Positions 7,660 to 20,200 of a stretch of DNA of 28,665 nucleotides are shown piece after piece. The DNA comes from Pelomyxa schiedti. Its lineage: Eukaryota; Evosea; Pelobiontida; Pelomyxidae. The notes beneath the pieces were generated by a model that did not search any database, was not told the origin of the DNA, and was given only the letters and a program-made list of their open reading frames with translations. The first letter of the stretch is position 1. The number at the start of each line of letters is the position of its first letter. The stretch is taken from assembly GCA_020536535.1 (NCBI GenBank), contig JAHLWZ010001019.1, positions 1 through 28,665 of the forward strand. The letters are read 5' to 3'. The translations under genes were made by a program, and so were the position numbers.

Positions 7660-10546
7660 CTAACGATGGAAGAAGTAATTCAGTGCGTGATCGGGCACGG
7701 TTTTCTCACCATGAGATATGTGGAAGTACACCGGGATGTGGTAAGCAAAGGCCCAGCGTTTGGCCAGAGCCATTCCCTTGCGGAGCTGGCGCCTCGTGAA
7801 TGAATTGTGGGACACACCGCACCTTATCAGGGTGTCGTAGTACATGTCGAGGCACTGGTCGACGTAGCGAGAGGCACAGCAGGAATCCACGAGGGACGCC
7901 AGGTCGGTGATTGGGTTCCCATAAGTCACTGTCTGCCAGTCAAACAGGCACAGTTGCGGCGGGCTGTGCCCTTTGTGCTGTTCGAGCAAGTCTGTGTTTT
8001 GTTTATTTCGCTTATTTTCATTTGCTTTTTAGGGTTTGTGTGGCTATTTTTATTATGGGTACCTGTGTCTAGGCTATTGGGGAGCAAACATAAGTTGTGT
8101 ATCCAAAGATCACCTGCAAAATTGGTCAATAGGAGAACCAGTGAAAAATGACAAACCGTGCACAATGGAGTGTGGAGCCTGTGAGTGAAGCTTCTTAATT
8201 AATTTGGGAAGTTCAGTCTCATATTGCTTGCAAAAGGAGATTAGGTTAGAGCTGAATAAATGTCCACTTCTTTGGAACTTGTTAGTCTAAAACAATGACA
8301 ATCAAGAAGTAAACTTTTTCCAATTGAATGCATAGAAACCCATTTTCATGACCATTTCTGCTATATTTGAAGGACTGTCAAATGGTTCCAACCACCCTAC
8401 TTCAGGGTCGTCGGAATTGCCAAAGCCCTGTCATCAAATTAGTCAGTCTACAAATAAGAAAAGTTGTGCCGACAGGGTGCTCCCAGAATAATGCGTGGAA
8501 TTCTGCAAGAGACTTCACCATAAGTAACATAGTACTCAAGTCAACATCGGTTTTTCCAAACCTAGGTTTGTGCAATTAGTAAAATACTTTGTTCAGGCTA
8601 CTACTCAAAGGACAGAGCATTCTCTAAATCTTCTAGGATCTGGATACTAGATGGTGAAACAAATGCCGTTAAGTAGCACCTGGGCAAGCGTAATGAAATC
8701 TGGTGAAAAGTTTCGGAATGGAAAGGGAATTATTTAGTACCAAACTTGGTGCCACTTTGAGGTAGAATAAGTGCTCTCTTTTGTAGTATGAAGAGAGGCA
8801 ATCTTCTCGGTGTCTGTAAGGCATTTTAACAACTAACTTGTGGCTGGCAACACATCTCTCTTCCCCAGAATGCTAGTACAAATATACTTAGAATGATGAA
8901 ACTTGTTTATGGGGATACCGCGGCACAACGCAAATTGGACAGCCTAAAGACATGAGAGCGGAATCCTTTTCCACATCCGATTTTCTCGAAGTCCACATTT
9001 ATAATTTTACAGTCGGGATAGGATGATATCTGAAGGAATTTTAACACAGGTTTGGTTAACGGGTATCGGTTACATTGCCCGTGAGTAAAGAAATAACCAT
9101 CTGGCAAGCGATATCAATAAAGACAGGGCTATACAGTTTAGAAAAGTACCTGCTGACGCCCATCGTCACTATCCAGAGAACTGAAGTCCAAGAGTGGTGT
9201 ACTTTCAACCACAGGAAGCAATAAATGATTAGCATTCATATATTGTAATATTTGAGGGTACTCTGCAAGGCAAGAGTGTGGGCTATGTTATATATAAAGG
9301 GGGAAACCTCTGTATACTTCAAGAAAGGCGTTCTTCTCTCTAATCATGGTGGATGATATATTCATATGAGAAGCCTCAACAACGAAGAAATGTTTATTGG
9401 CAAACCTATTACTATTAAACTTGGCAGTTGGAACTGGAACATACATTGATTTGTCAAAGGGCATTTTAAAGTCAGATACTGTTTTACCATCTCGATTCAG
9501 TACCTGTGACTGTAAGCTCGTTCATCATCGAATTATACATACAATAATCTGATGGACAGTATCATCTGGAATAAAACCTCCAGTATCTTTGGGACCAATT
9601 CAGTTGGAACAATTGGAGTTTCACTACCTCCTCCAGAAAGTAGAAATAAATCAAAATTTCCTTTTAGTGGAAGAAAGGCCTTCCAGTCAATAAGAAGACA
9701 GAGAAAAGAGGCATACCTGATGATAATTCACTTATTTGAGCTGTTATTCTCTTGCGCATGTAGTGATACATTAGAACAGGAGCGCAGTGGTACAGTGGGT
9801 GATAACACTCAAATGTGTCAATCATCAACCAGCCACTTTTTTGGACCAGCAACTGACATAGATTGATACGGTGCTTGGACTCCAACCTACATCCATAATG
9901 GTGAATGAATCTCAAAGCGCCCTCCCTTCTACCGTGTACGTTTCAACTTTCTTGTAGCATAGTGGTTTGAACTAGGGGACATATACCCACCAATGACAGC
10001 AAACTGGAAATGGGATTGAGTTACCATACCTCAAAAAGAAAATACCCCATTCTTTGTCAGAAACGCTTTTGCTTGGTTCAGTGCATCAAGGTGTCCTATT
10101 GTTGTCACACATGTGCACCCTCTTTTTTTTTTTTTTTTTTCAAGCATAATTATATTGAATTAATACCCACCAGGGTGTGGAGGACTGAACGTCCCAACAA
10201 AGAAAATCACAGCAGCCCTCTTATGTTCCCCAATATCCAGGGACCTCAGCTGCCCCAGGTCCAAATTATGGGTTGCAACAACGTCGTTGAGGCACCACAA
10301 ATCGCAGTCACGCTCGCTCAGCACAACCTTCCAGTCGTTCCTCCCCCTCTCGATGTACTTAGATACCAGATCCTCCGACCGCCTGCTGGCAGCCCTCTCG
10401 TCCTCCTCCCAATGGGGCGGCGACCCGAAACATCGCTGGAACCCACGGAAATTCCTACGAAGTCTCGCGAAAACAACTGCAACCAAAAGCAGCGACGCAA
10501 GGCCCAAAATGCACCAGCACAGCACCGCAACAAACGACCACCCCAT
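7660..10546 (-). CDS. TM-anchored NMN adenylyltransferase fused to CHK/EcKL-type kinase, 18 exons
   Basis: Exons: 10171-10546, 10046-10095, 9933-10003, 9717-9886, 9628-9660, 9543-9586, 9308-9503, 9150-9262, 9074-9100, 8919-9029, 8741-8872, 8605-8699, 8474-8561, 8315-8427, 8268-8277 (or to 8286), 8157-8226, 8063-8113, 7660-7991. All phases close, giving 693 aa (or 696). A TM helix lies at residues 4-27. The nucleotidyltransferase domain (~110-330) has GTFSPPHPGH (118-127), VIGGYMSP, KHRINLCQLLVQKSGWLMID, LLSGGD and NISSTMIR (296-303), the hallmarks of eukaryotic NMNAT, which makes NAD+ from NMN and ATP. The kinase domain (~370-690) has GCGKGFRSHVFRL, Lys413, Glu430, LEDL, the catalytic loop HGDLWIHN (566-573) and FDWQ (D601), the choline/ecdysteroid-kinase-like pattern. 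All key residues are present. The kinase substrate is unknown; nicotinamide riboside is a guess. Two separate genes are possible but the join is phase-perfect. Confidence 0.85.
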
Positions 10547-10653
10547 CGGCCCAAATCACGAAACTTGAAGGTTACGGGAAACGAACTTGTTACAAAAAAA
10601 AGGGCTGAACAAAAAAAAAATACTCTTGATTGCTTGGAGGTATGGGCACACGT

Positions 10654-13600
10654 TTAACCAATAAAGAGGTTAACATTGCCTTCCTCTGCTGCTGCAAGGT
10701 ACATAGCCACACCTCCAATTTCCACACCATCGATGAGCTCCTCCTTTGCAACACCAAGAAGCTCCATTGCCATGCTGCAGGCAATGAACCGCACGCCGGC
10801 TTGCTTCGCGTTGTCGATGAGCTCCTCAAGGGTGGCGACTTTGTGCATGGCCATCACGTTCTTCACCATTGTCCCGCCGAGTCCAAAGAAGTTCATCTTG
10901 CTCATTGCTCCTGGTCCGGCTGGAAGCATGTATCCAAACATGGAGTCCAACCACCCTTTCTTCACGGACACGGGTGTAATCTTACTCCTGGTTGTTTGTA
11001 TGTAGTCAGTAAAACTAAGTCGAAGATATGGAGAATGATTACTTGATTACAGTAAGACCCCAGAACGTGAAGAACATAGTAACTTGGCTGCCCATTGCTG
11101 CGGCACCATTGGCAATGATGAATGCAGCCATCACTGAAAGGGAGTTAGGAACGAAAAGGTAAATTCAATAGTACCTTTGTCAAAATCATTTGAGAATACT
11201 ACAATTGTCTTCTTTTTGGAAGATATCCCGAGGGGCATATCAGGAAGAGATTGAAGAGCTGCTGCGGCTGAAGATGATGAGGTGGCAGTTGTCATTACAG
11301 CTCCAGCAGACCGCGCCGCACTTTGAGCAGCACTTGGACCTTTGTGAATAACTGCACGATGACCGTCCTTTGTTTTATCAAGGCTCAACAAGGAATTGCC
11401 GGTGCTCCGACACCAAGCAGGGAGGTCGTGTGCGAAGCCGCCGTCACTTGCTGTGATCGCAAGGCATTGCCCAAAGTTGAGATGAGATAATTCTTGGGCA
11501 AGTTTGAGTATGGGACCAGGGCACTGCATTCCCGTGGCATCAACCTATTTACTCATCAGAGAAACTTAGATAGTGAACAAGAAGCAAACCTCTTTTACAA
11601 CAGTGACTGGTTCGGTAGGTGCCGCCGCAGAAGCTGATGTGAGTGGTTCTTGTGGTGTCTCAATAATTATCCCCTTTCGGATTGTTGCTCGGGTGCCCTG
11701 TGTAACCTGTTCCAACTTGACGAGGGTGTTCCCTGTACTTCGACACCAAACAGGAATGTCATTTTGGAAACTCGGATCACTGGCTGTCACTATAACAGTA
11801 TCGCCAGGGTCCATGGTTGAAAAAGCTCTGGATGTTCGTATTATGGGAATAGGGCACTTGAGTCCAACTGCATCAATCTTCAAATGAATTAAGGTACGTT
11901 TTCATAGCCTCTTGCATACCTCCTGTGGTGGTTTGGTGGAAACAACAACACCACCATTCACTTGAGACGAGGAAACTACTACACCAGAGGCAGACACGGA
12001 GCAAGAATCCGTGGTTGCCACATGGGTACCAACTACAGATTTCATCTTTCGAGCGTTAGAAGTCACCATACGACAGGGGGTACTTTACCCATTTCTTTGC
12101 GCCATTATCAGTAACAGTTACCCAAGTGCGGAAACCACCACTGAGATTAACAGCATTAAAACCTTTGTTGCAAAGAAGCCTAGTTGCATTGTATGACCTC
12201 AATCCAGTTCCGCATGCAACAATGATCGTTCTGTCACGGGGAAGCTCATGTAACCGGGTTTGAAGTTCGGGTAAAGGAATATTGATGGAATTAATGATTT
12301 TCCCGCCAAACAACTCCTGGAGAACAGTGTAAAACAACAAGAAAAAAAATAAACTTGGCATACCTCTGGCTGCCGCACATCAAGGACAAATGTTTGGTGG
12401 ACTTTAGCTTCATCATACAATAGAGCCTTCAGTTCTTCAGCATGAATCTGGTTAAACTCCCCACGCAACAGATTGCTTGCAATAAAGCCAGCCATATTGA
12501 CTGGATCTTTCGCGCTACCGTAGGGCCTATACCATGACAGTGAGAAAGAAGAAAGATCTTGCAGAAAAGATTACGGTGCGTAGCAAAGTTCCAAGTCTTC
12601 CAAATCGAAGACAGTCATATGAGACCTAATGGCGACTGCCACTACATCAATTCTCTTGTCAACACCTTCACGTCCAAAGGCTTGAGCACCCAAAATTCGA
12701 CCTAAAAAGTATTTGGTGTGGGTATGATATGAAGTACGGGAATTAAGCTGACCATCGGATGGATCGTACACCAATTTCATTGAAAGCATCTGCCCACCTA
12801 TAATATATAAGCAAGGAGAGGAGAGCGACAAAAATACCAGGGTAATAGGAAGCGTGGTGCATTCCATGTGTGTACACCTTGTTGTACTGTCTATTTATCC
12901 TCTTCAGGGTTTTCTCGTTTTCACCTGTCATGGCGATTGTCATCCCAAAAACTTTGCAGACGGCGGTTCCCTATAACAATCAGCTCACTCATATAGTGGA
13001 TTACCAAATTACTTGAGTGTTTTTGTACGTTAGTTTCTTCCCCTCAGTAAATAAGTTTGTTCCAACAATCCTTCCTTGCCTGTTGGCTGGTCCTGCCAAC
13101 GGAATAAGAGTTTGAAAACCTCCTATGTAGTCCTTCACCTACACAATCATGAAAAATCTTGCGTGGCTAAGAGTGCACACCTCAATAGCATCACCCACAG
13201 CATAGACGGATGGTGCAGATGTCTCCAAATATTCATCGACAAGTATACCGCCACGTTCCCCGAGCTTGATGCCTGAGAGACGTCAATGCATGTAAGTCAC
13301 TCAAAAAACGGCAACAGACCAGCTTGCTTGGCGAGAGTTACTTCTGGCCGTACTCCAATGGCAACAACAGCAAAAGAACACATAACTTCCTCGCCGGTAG
13401 TCAGCTTGGCTATTACGTGCTACATAGATTAATACCTAACTTGGGGATAGAAAATTCATACATTGTCAGCCCCAGTAAAAGATGCAACAGTGCAACTTAA
13501 ACGGAGGTCAACGCCTTGTTGAACCAACTCTTGATGCAACGGGTGTGTCATTTCTGGATCGGCAGCAACCATAACTTGATCTGCGAATTCAACCAGCATG

Positions 13601-14357
13601 CAAGGTAATTTTTGATCAACGATGGCTTCAGCAACTTCCAATCCTATGTAACCGCCACCCAAAACGAGCACGGGAAGTGGCCTGAAGGGCATTAGTTAGA
13701 CTTTCCCCAGAGAAAATAAAAAGACACACGGTGTCTGCGTTTTTGTCTCCACAACGAGTGCCTTGATGGCATCCATTGAAGGCACATCTCTAAGGAACCG
13801 GATACGAGGGTGATCAATGCCTGGAATTGGGGGCTTTGTGGGAGACGCTCCAGGGCTGAGAATCAAAGCATCGTAATGCATTGTTGACTTGACCCCAGAT
13901 GCAAGTGCTACAGCAGTTATTTCCTTCCTCTCCGTGTCAATTCCAATGACCTCAGTTTTCATTCTAAGGTCCAACTGGAACTTACTGTGTACATTTCAAG
14001 TTAAACCAGACCAAGGGAAAAGTATAAGAAAAATTACAAACAAACAAAGATGTGGCGACGTGAAAACAAATAGAAAACATGCATTTTTCCGAAAAAAAAA
14101 AAAAAAAAGACACACTCCACAAGAGACTGCGGGGTGGCTAGGAACAGCCTGTCCCTGTCCTTTATCTGACCGCCTATATGATACGCCAACCCACAGTTCG
14201 CGAAACTTACGTACTCCCCTCTTTCAAACAGCGTGATCTCGCACTTATCGGGACCCGCCATTCTCCTCAGCCGCGCCGCCGCCGACGCGCCCCCGGCAAC
14301 ACCGCCTACAATCACCACTTGCTTTTTAGCCGCTGTCACTGTTGTTGTCGCAGACAT
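10654..14357 (-). CDS. CoA-disulfide reductase-rhodanese-TusA-TusA-DsrE fusion, 16 exons
   Basis: Exons: 14116-14357, 13730-13984, 13462-13681, 13320-13419, 13181-13272, 13013-13138, 12838-12970, 12753-12797, 12575-12701, 12364-12526, 12089-12316, 11920-12045, 11590-11877, 11175-11544, 11043-11133, 10654-10987; 979 aa, all phases consistent. Residues 1-460 are an FAD/NAD(P)H reductase: FAD-binding GGVAGG (18-23), SFANCGLAY with Cys55 as the single redox cysteine of CoA-disulfide reductases, NAD(P) site GGGYIGLE, and VYAVGD. Residues ~470-577 are a rhodanese with CGTGLRSY (Cys536). Two TusA/SirA domains follow, with CPIP (Cys627) and CPGP (Cys723), each ending in WCRSTGN. The C-terminus (~805-979) is DsrE-like (FSNDFDK, FFTFWG). 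Such stacks are typical of bacteria and shuttle persulfide sulfur between cysteines. No targeting peptide is obvious. Substrate inferred, not known. Confidence 0.93.
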
Positions 14358-14575
14358 TGTGGTTTGTTGTGTTTAATCTTGTTGTGTTTGTTTGTTGTTG
14401 GTTTTTTTTTTTTTTTATGTTTGTTATGTTTTCGTCCAATTTGTCTTTTTAATGTTTTTGATGCGGGGTGGCACGTTGCTGCTCCTGAAAAATTTGGCGT
14501 TTATGCTAATTTGATGTGAAAAAAAGAAAACCTCACTGCCGGTGTCGGAAAAACAAGAAAATGTTTGTTTGTTTT

Positions 14576-17155
14576 TTACACATCGTCTTCAGCGAGGAGG
14601 GAGCCTAGTGTGTTGGCCAAGGTGATATTGAGGCTCTCGGGGATTTTCTTGAGAGCTTCGGCGTAAGGGTCGTAGGGAGCTGAGGCGGCGTCGTTGCCGT
14701 CTTCCTCTATGACTTCTTCCTTGATGGTAAACTCCTTCATGAGGTTCCAATCGTCTGTTTGCTGCTGTTGCAGTAGCTCCTGTGATTGCTGCTGCTGCGG
14801 GTGTTGTGTTGGGAAGGTGCCTTGTGTGTCAGACGGTGTTCCCGGGGCGTCATCAAGGGAAGGTTCTGGTTTGATGGTTGCGGGCGCTGTGGAACTTGGA
14901 TCGGGCTTGACAATGGCCGCTGTGGCGGCGGCAAATTCCGCTCTTTGTTCTTCAAGTGATGCGAGTTTTAGTCCGCTGGTCTTCTGTAGCCTTTCAATGT
15001 CTATTTTGGGGGAAAAAAAAAAAAGAAGAAGAAGAAGAAGGTTAGAATGTGGCTAGGAAAAGGTATTGTTAGTCTGCACCATGGGGACGTCTATCACGCA
15101 GTGCTAATTCAACAAGATGTGGATGTACTTTCTCCTCTTTCTTAAATTTTGCCTTGAGGACGTCGCGACTGACTCCCGCGAAGTATTTTGACATTAGTGT
15201 GAAGTCAGTTCCTGTCATCCTTAGAACCTTTTTTAAGTTAAGGCGAGTCTCCTGAAATTTGTACTCTATTAAGTTTAGGGAATGCAAGAAACATTGAAAA
15301 AGTCAGTTGTCTGCTCGTCAGTCCACCGCTTTGGTGCCTTCCTCCCTCTGTTATAACCATTTAATGAACGACTTCCAGTCCCATTCTCTATGATGGTAGT
15401 TGCATAATGCCGTGTAGATGGATCATAATCTTGGTTTTCAGTCTCAACAAAAGCGATATTGTCTCCTGACACCTTGCAATTGTTAGAGCATTGAAGCACA
15501 GTCGAACTTCGCACCTCAAGGTGCCATTCATTTCGATCTTGGTCAGGAGCACTACCGGAGGGAGAACTCACAACTGCAGGTGCTGCTGAAGACCCAGAAG
15601 TAGTAGAAGTTTTTCGATAGGCCGGCTCACCAAAAGCTTCAGAGAGACAGAAATCTTCAGTTGCCGCCGAACTGGCAGCAGCGTTCTCCGTACCATCATC
15701 TATATTTTCATCACTTCACAATGAGTAAATGAAAAGAAGCAAGTACTATAGACCACTTATAAAGCAACTTAAGGTGAAATAAAGTGGGGCAAATACACAA
15801 GATTGGGAATTGGTCCTTGAGGGATATCAAAGGATGATGTCTTCTTGGGAGCAGTGTTTTGCGTTTCAACTTGCTCGAACACGTCAGAATTACCATTTTC
15901 CGGACCAGATTTGCTCTGAAGATATTCAGCTTGGAGAACTAAATAAATGGCAAACAACAACCATTGCAGAGCGAGCCGGTCTCCCTTCTCCAATGTGTGC
16001 CACCAGATCCTTCAATGGCCACAATGTCGTGTCATCTGGCAATGTGGGAATCGCTGTGGGCTCAATCATTCCCCCTTCTTCAACTTTGTTCTCATCAGGC
16101 TGCTCCTCTTCTGGTAGTGGTTTCGCCTTACGCCCTTTCCGTGAACCGTTGGTAGACTTCTTGAGCTTCTCAGAAATGCTGTTTCGCTTGGATTTTGCGG
16201 AGTCAGTTGACTTTGCTGAGTTCCTTGCCTTCTTGTGGGATTTTTCTGGGGACTCCTCCTCACGGTCTTTTGTGCGCTTTCCAGTAGCTTTCTTGTTCTT
16301 GCCTTTGCCTTGATTTTTCTCGTTCACAGTGCTGGTGACGGCCCCATCTTTCTCTTGCTGCAGTTGCTGCTGCGGGATTGGCACTGCATAGGTAGAATTT
16401 GAATCAAATTCGGCAGATGGAATGACTTCATATCCAGTGGGCGGAGCTTCTTGCTCTTGTTCTTCATCACGAGGCCCAGAGAACTTGGCTTTTACTACCG
16501 GCAGAGATGGTGGTGGCACTGGCATGGATTGTCCAGCAAGGGTTGGTTTCTTTGGCCTGCCTCTCTTTTTCTTTTTTGTAGGTGAGTCTTTTTCTTGTAC
16601 CTCCTGGTTCTTCTTATTTTTATTCTTGTCTTTATCTTGGTCCTTATCCTTATCTTTACGGCTGCTCTTCTTCTTTTTGGTCTTGTCTTTGTCTTTGGGT
16701 GATTTGGTTGTCTTTTTTGATTGGCATTTTGTTTTGGGCTTGGAAGCCGCCGGCGTGGTGGTCGACGTGGTGGTGGTCGTGGTTGTGGTTGTTGTTGCAG
16801 TCGGTGTTTCAATTGTGGGAGGACTAGTAGGAAACAATACGTCGTCGTCCTCGTACTCCTCGCCTTGCTCGTCCTCGTCGGCAGTGCTGGCCTGGGCTGG
16901 CGTCGAGGGCGCGGAATCTGCCGTGATTGGGAATTTGCTGGGGTCGTTCGCCTTGCGTTTAATGGACGGCAACATAGCGCCTGCGGTTCGTGCTTGTGGG
17001 TTGGGTGAACAAATGATGTTTCCGGAAATTGGATCTGCTAGACTGCTGAGATGAGATACCATGAAGAGGCTGGAGCACCGGACTGCTACGTCCACAAGTT
17101 GATACAATGGATCCCGTGGATGGAGTGTCAGAGAAGGGGAACTCTGCCTGGACAA
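14576..17155 (-). CDS. BDP1: TFIIIB subunit BDP1 (B''), 5 exons
   Basis: Exons: 15962-17155, 15797-15915, 15293-15713, 15080-15227, 14576-15000; 768 aa if the start is the ATG at 17153-17155 (later in-frame ATGs at 17060-17062 and 16973-16975 are possible). The SANT domain is split by an intron: KRWTDEQTTDFFN, then VLRMTGTDFTLMSKYF, then KAKFKKEEKVHPHLVELAL, matching the extended SANT of BDP1. Upstream, TTLWPLKDLVAHIGEG resembles the conserved N-terminal block of yeast and human BDP1. The rest is low complexity: Thr/Lys/Asp-rich first exon, Gln-rich and acidic C-terminus. BDP1 with TBP and BRF1 recruits RNA polymerase III to tRNA and 5S genes. It is divergent from PRP28. The exon 1/2 join is the least certain. 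Confidence 0.88.
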
Positions 17156-17218
17156 AGGAATTTTCCTTCAACTTCATTTTTGTTCGAGCCAGTTTCAAAA
17201 TCAAAAGTTGAATAAAAA
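17156..17218. promoter_or_regulatory. Short divergent promoter, BDP1/PRP28
   Basis: At most 63 bp separate the two outward-reading ATGs if BDP1 starts at 17155, or up to about 240 bp with a later BDP1 ATG. The space is AT-rich with a TTCAAAATCAAAAG stretch near PRP28 and no clear TATA box. Co-regulation is inferred from geometry only. Confidence 0.5.
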
Positions 17219-20200
17219 ATGACAGAGGTGCGGGGGAAAGCCGATGTACCGGAGGTTGCACGAGATCCGTGCGCAGCTAAGAAGGAGGAAGAGAGTGAAA
17301 CAAAGCCATCTGTACAAACACAAACGAACACCGTTACCGCCAGTACCACCGCCGCCGAGGAGGAAAAGGAAAACGGCACAAGCGATCTCAAATCTCCCAC
17401 TTCCACGTCGGTTTCTACGTCTCCGCCACCGCCGGCAAAAACGCCTACGCCGCCAGCTGCCGACGTAGAAATGACGCCCGAGAGTGCCGCCAGCGCCAGC
17501 ACTACTTCCAGTTCCAGTACCGCCAGCGCGAGCAACAACACGGCCAAGGTGACTACGACTACTGAGGGCGACAGGGCGGAAAAGGATAAGCACAAGCACA
17601 GGCACAAACATAAGCACCACAGCGACAGCGATTCTCCAAGCCCGTCTAAAAGGGACAGGGAGAGAGACAGGGACAGGGACGGTGGCAGGACCAAGGAGAA
17701 GGGTGACCGTAAGAGAAAGCCTTCTAGGGAAAGGGAAAGAGACAGGGATGCTGAGAGAGATAGGGAAAGGAACAGGGAAAGGGAGTCCGACCGAGATGCG
17801 GAGAGAGACAGGAGGGACCGTGAAAGAGACAGAGATAGGGAAAGAGACAGGGACCGAGATAGAAAAGACAGAAGAGATAGGACAAGAGATAGTGATGCCG
17901 CTGATAGAGACAGAGAGAGGGACAGGGAAAGAGACAGAGATAGAAATAGAGATCGTGACAGGCGAGACACTAGACAAAACAGAGACAGAGATTCCTCGAG
18001 TGAACCAGACAAAAAGCGCCTTCCCCCAGAGTCTCCCTCTACAACGGTGGAGGAGCGCAATCCTAAGCGATCTAGGACAGATAAACCTGTTGATCCAGTC
18101 AAGCCTGTTGTGCTGAGCCCCCAAAATGAAGCGAGTGAACTTCCTGATACTTACACTAGTGCTTCTGCCAGTGCACTGAAGGCAGGGAAATCACCTGTAT
18201 CACTAGAAGAATTACTCCGCAGGAGAGATGAAGAACAGAAGCAAAAAAATAGACCCCTGTTTCTTTCTAAGAAGGAGAGAGAAGAATTAGCTCTCAGACA
18301 ACATCAGGAGGAGCTTGATCGGGTCAAACAAAAAGAGGATGAGCTCAAGCGAACTGTAAGACTTTTTCCTTCTTCTTCATCTCACATAGTACAGAGAACT
18401 GAATTTATTGAACAAGCTCGAAAGTCTTATGACAGGAAGGATCGCATGCGTGACAGAGACCGAGACCGTGAACGTGAAAGAGAACGTGAAAGGGAGCGCG
18501 AAAGAGAGCGTGAAAGAGACTCGAAACATGATACCTCAACAACTACCGCAACTACCTCTGCACCCAGTGGTTCTGCAGCCCGAGAGCAACAGAAAGAAGT
18601 TGAGGCACTCAAGGCACAGTATCTTGGAATAAAAGCTCCAAAGAAGAAGGTGAACTCATTCTTAACATTAATTGATCACTGACTCTTCCACAGGTTTTGA
18701 AACCAAGTGAAAAATTCAAAAGTGCTCGTATTCTTGACTGGGATTTGTCTGATGATACCTCAAGAGATGCCAATCCACTATACAATGAGAGGTACTATTT
18801 GAAGGTGAGGGGAGGCAATGTGTGATGGTGTGCATTGATGTTTATTTGTTTTTTCCTACTCACTTACTAACATTTCTGTGCACATCAGGCTTGCTGTTCG
18901 CCCCCTCTTTGGTCGTGGCTTCATTGCAGGAATTGATACTCAAGAACAGTTAAAAGTATACAAAGATACCCTCACTGACAAAGAAAGGGAGAATAGAAGG
19001 GACAGAAAAATTGCTGTTGCCACACCTTCTTCTTCTACAGCAACCACCACAGCTACTACAACCACTACTCCGTCGGTACCACCCCCACCTTCCTCTTCAT
19101 CTTCCTCTTCCTCTTCCTCTTCCTCTTCATCTTCCTCTCACTCTCACTCTCACTCTTCCTCTTCATCTTCATTCTCCACTTCTACCAGTACTTCGGCAAG
19201 TGGAAAGCCAAGCTCCGTTTATGAAAGCCTTGCAGCAGAGCGGGCTAAAATTGATCGTCAAATGCGAGATATCAAACGACGGGAAATGGGTGGACCACAT
19301 TGGTCTGAGAAGTCTTTAGCAGATATGACAGAGCGTGATTGGCGTATCTTCAAGGAAGATTTCAGTATAACTACCAAAGGAGGTTCAATTCCCAATCCCA
19401 TCCGAGAGTGGCCAGAATCTGGTTTACCAAAGTATGACTCTCTTTCGACAACCAAAACTGATTTTTCTTCAGGTTCCTTCTTGACAGCATAGCAAAAGCA
19501 AACTATGTCAAACCTACAGCTATACAACGTGCTGCTATTCCCATAGGGTTGCAGTTCAGAGATATCGTCGGAATTGCAGAGACCGGCAGTGGCAAAACGG
19601 CAGCATTTGTAAGTTTTATTCTAGAATGCAATTATTTGAATGTAACATAACCCTTAGGTCATTCCAATGATGGTTTACATCAGTATTCTACCTAAAATGA
19701 CCGTGGAGACTGAAATTGATGGTCCCTATGCCCTCATTATGGCGCCCTCTCGTGAATTGGCACAACAGATAGAAATGGAAGTAATCAAGTTAGCTAGGTT
19801 CTCCACTGTCAGAGTTGTATCCTTAGTTGGTGGGCAAGCAATAGAAGAACAAGCTTTTGCACTTCGTAAAGGATGTGAAGGTAAATGAACCTTTTCCAGT
19901 TTGTACTTTTAACTTTATCTTCAGCCATCGTGGCGACCCCTGGAAGAATCAAAGACTGCATAGATCGTCGATACCTCGTTTTAAATCAGTGCAACTACGT
20001 TGTCCTCGATGAAGCTGACAGGTACTTCGTTTTGCATTATGTTTGATTTACCAAATGAAAAGAATGATTGAAATCGGTTTTGAATCCCAAGTCAATGCTG
20101 TGCTTGATGCCATGCCTTCTACCAACCTCAAATCCGAAATAGAACAAGAGGCAGAGCGCCAAGAAGCAGAACAACTACGACTCAAATCAGAAGGAAGAGT

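Noticed and set aside
8278-8314. A 28-nt intron (8287-8314) in the kinase domain
   Set aside because: Possible, since phase fits, but shorter than any other intron here. The 37-nt alternative (8278-8314) is preferred; left open in the exon list.
10654-14357. Bacterial contamination as explanation for the sulfur-relay gene
   Set aside because: It carries 15 introns of the same size and signals as its eukaryotic neighbours.
17128-18124. Minus-strand frames of 307-324 codons opposite PRP28 exon 1
   Set aside because: Leu/Ser-rich mirror of the Arg-Asp/Arg-Glu repeats of PRP28, not an independent gene.
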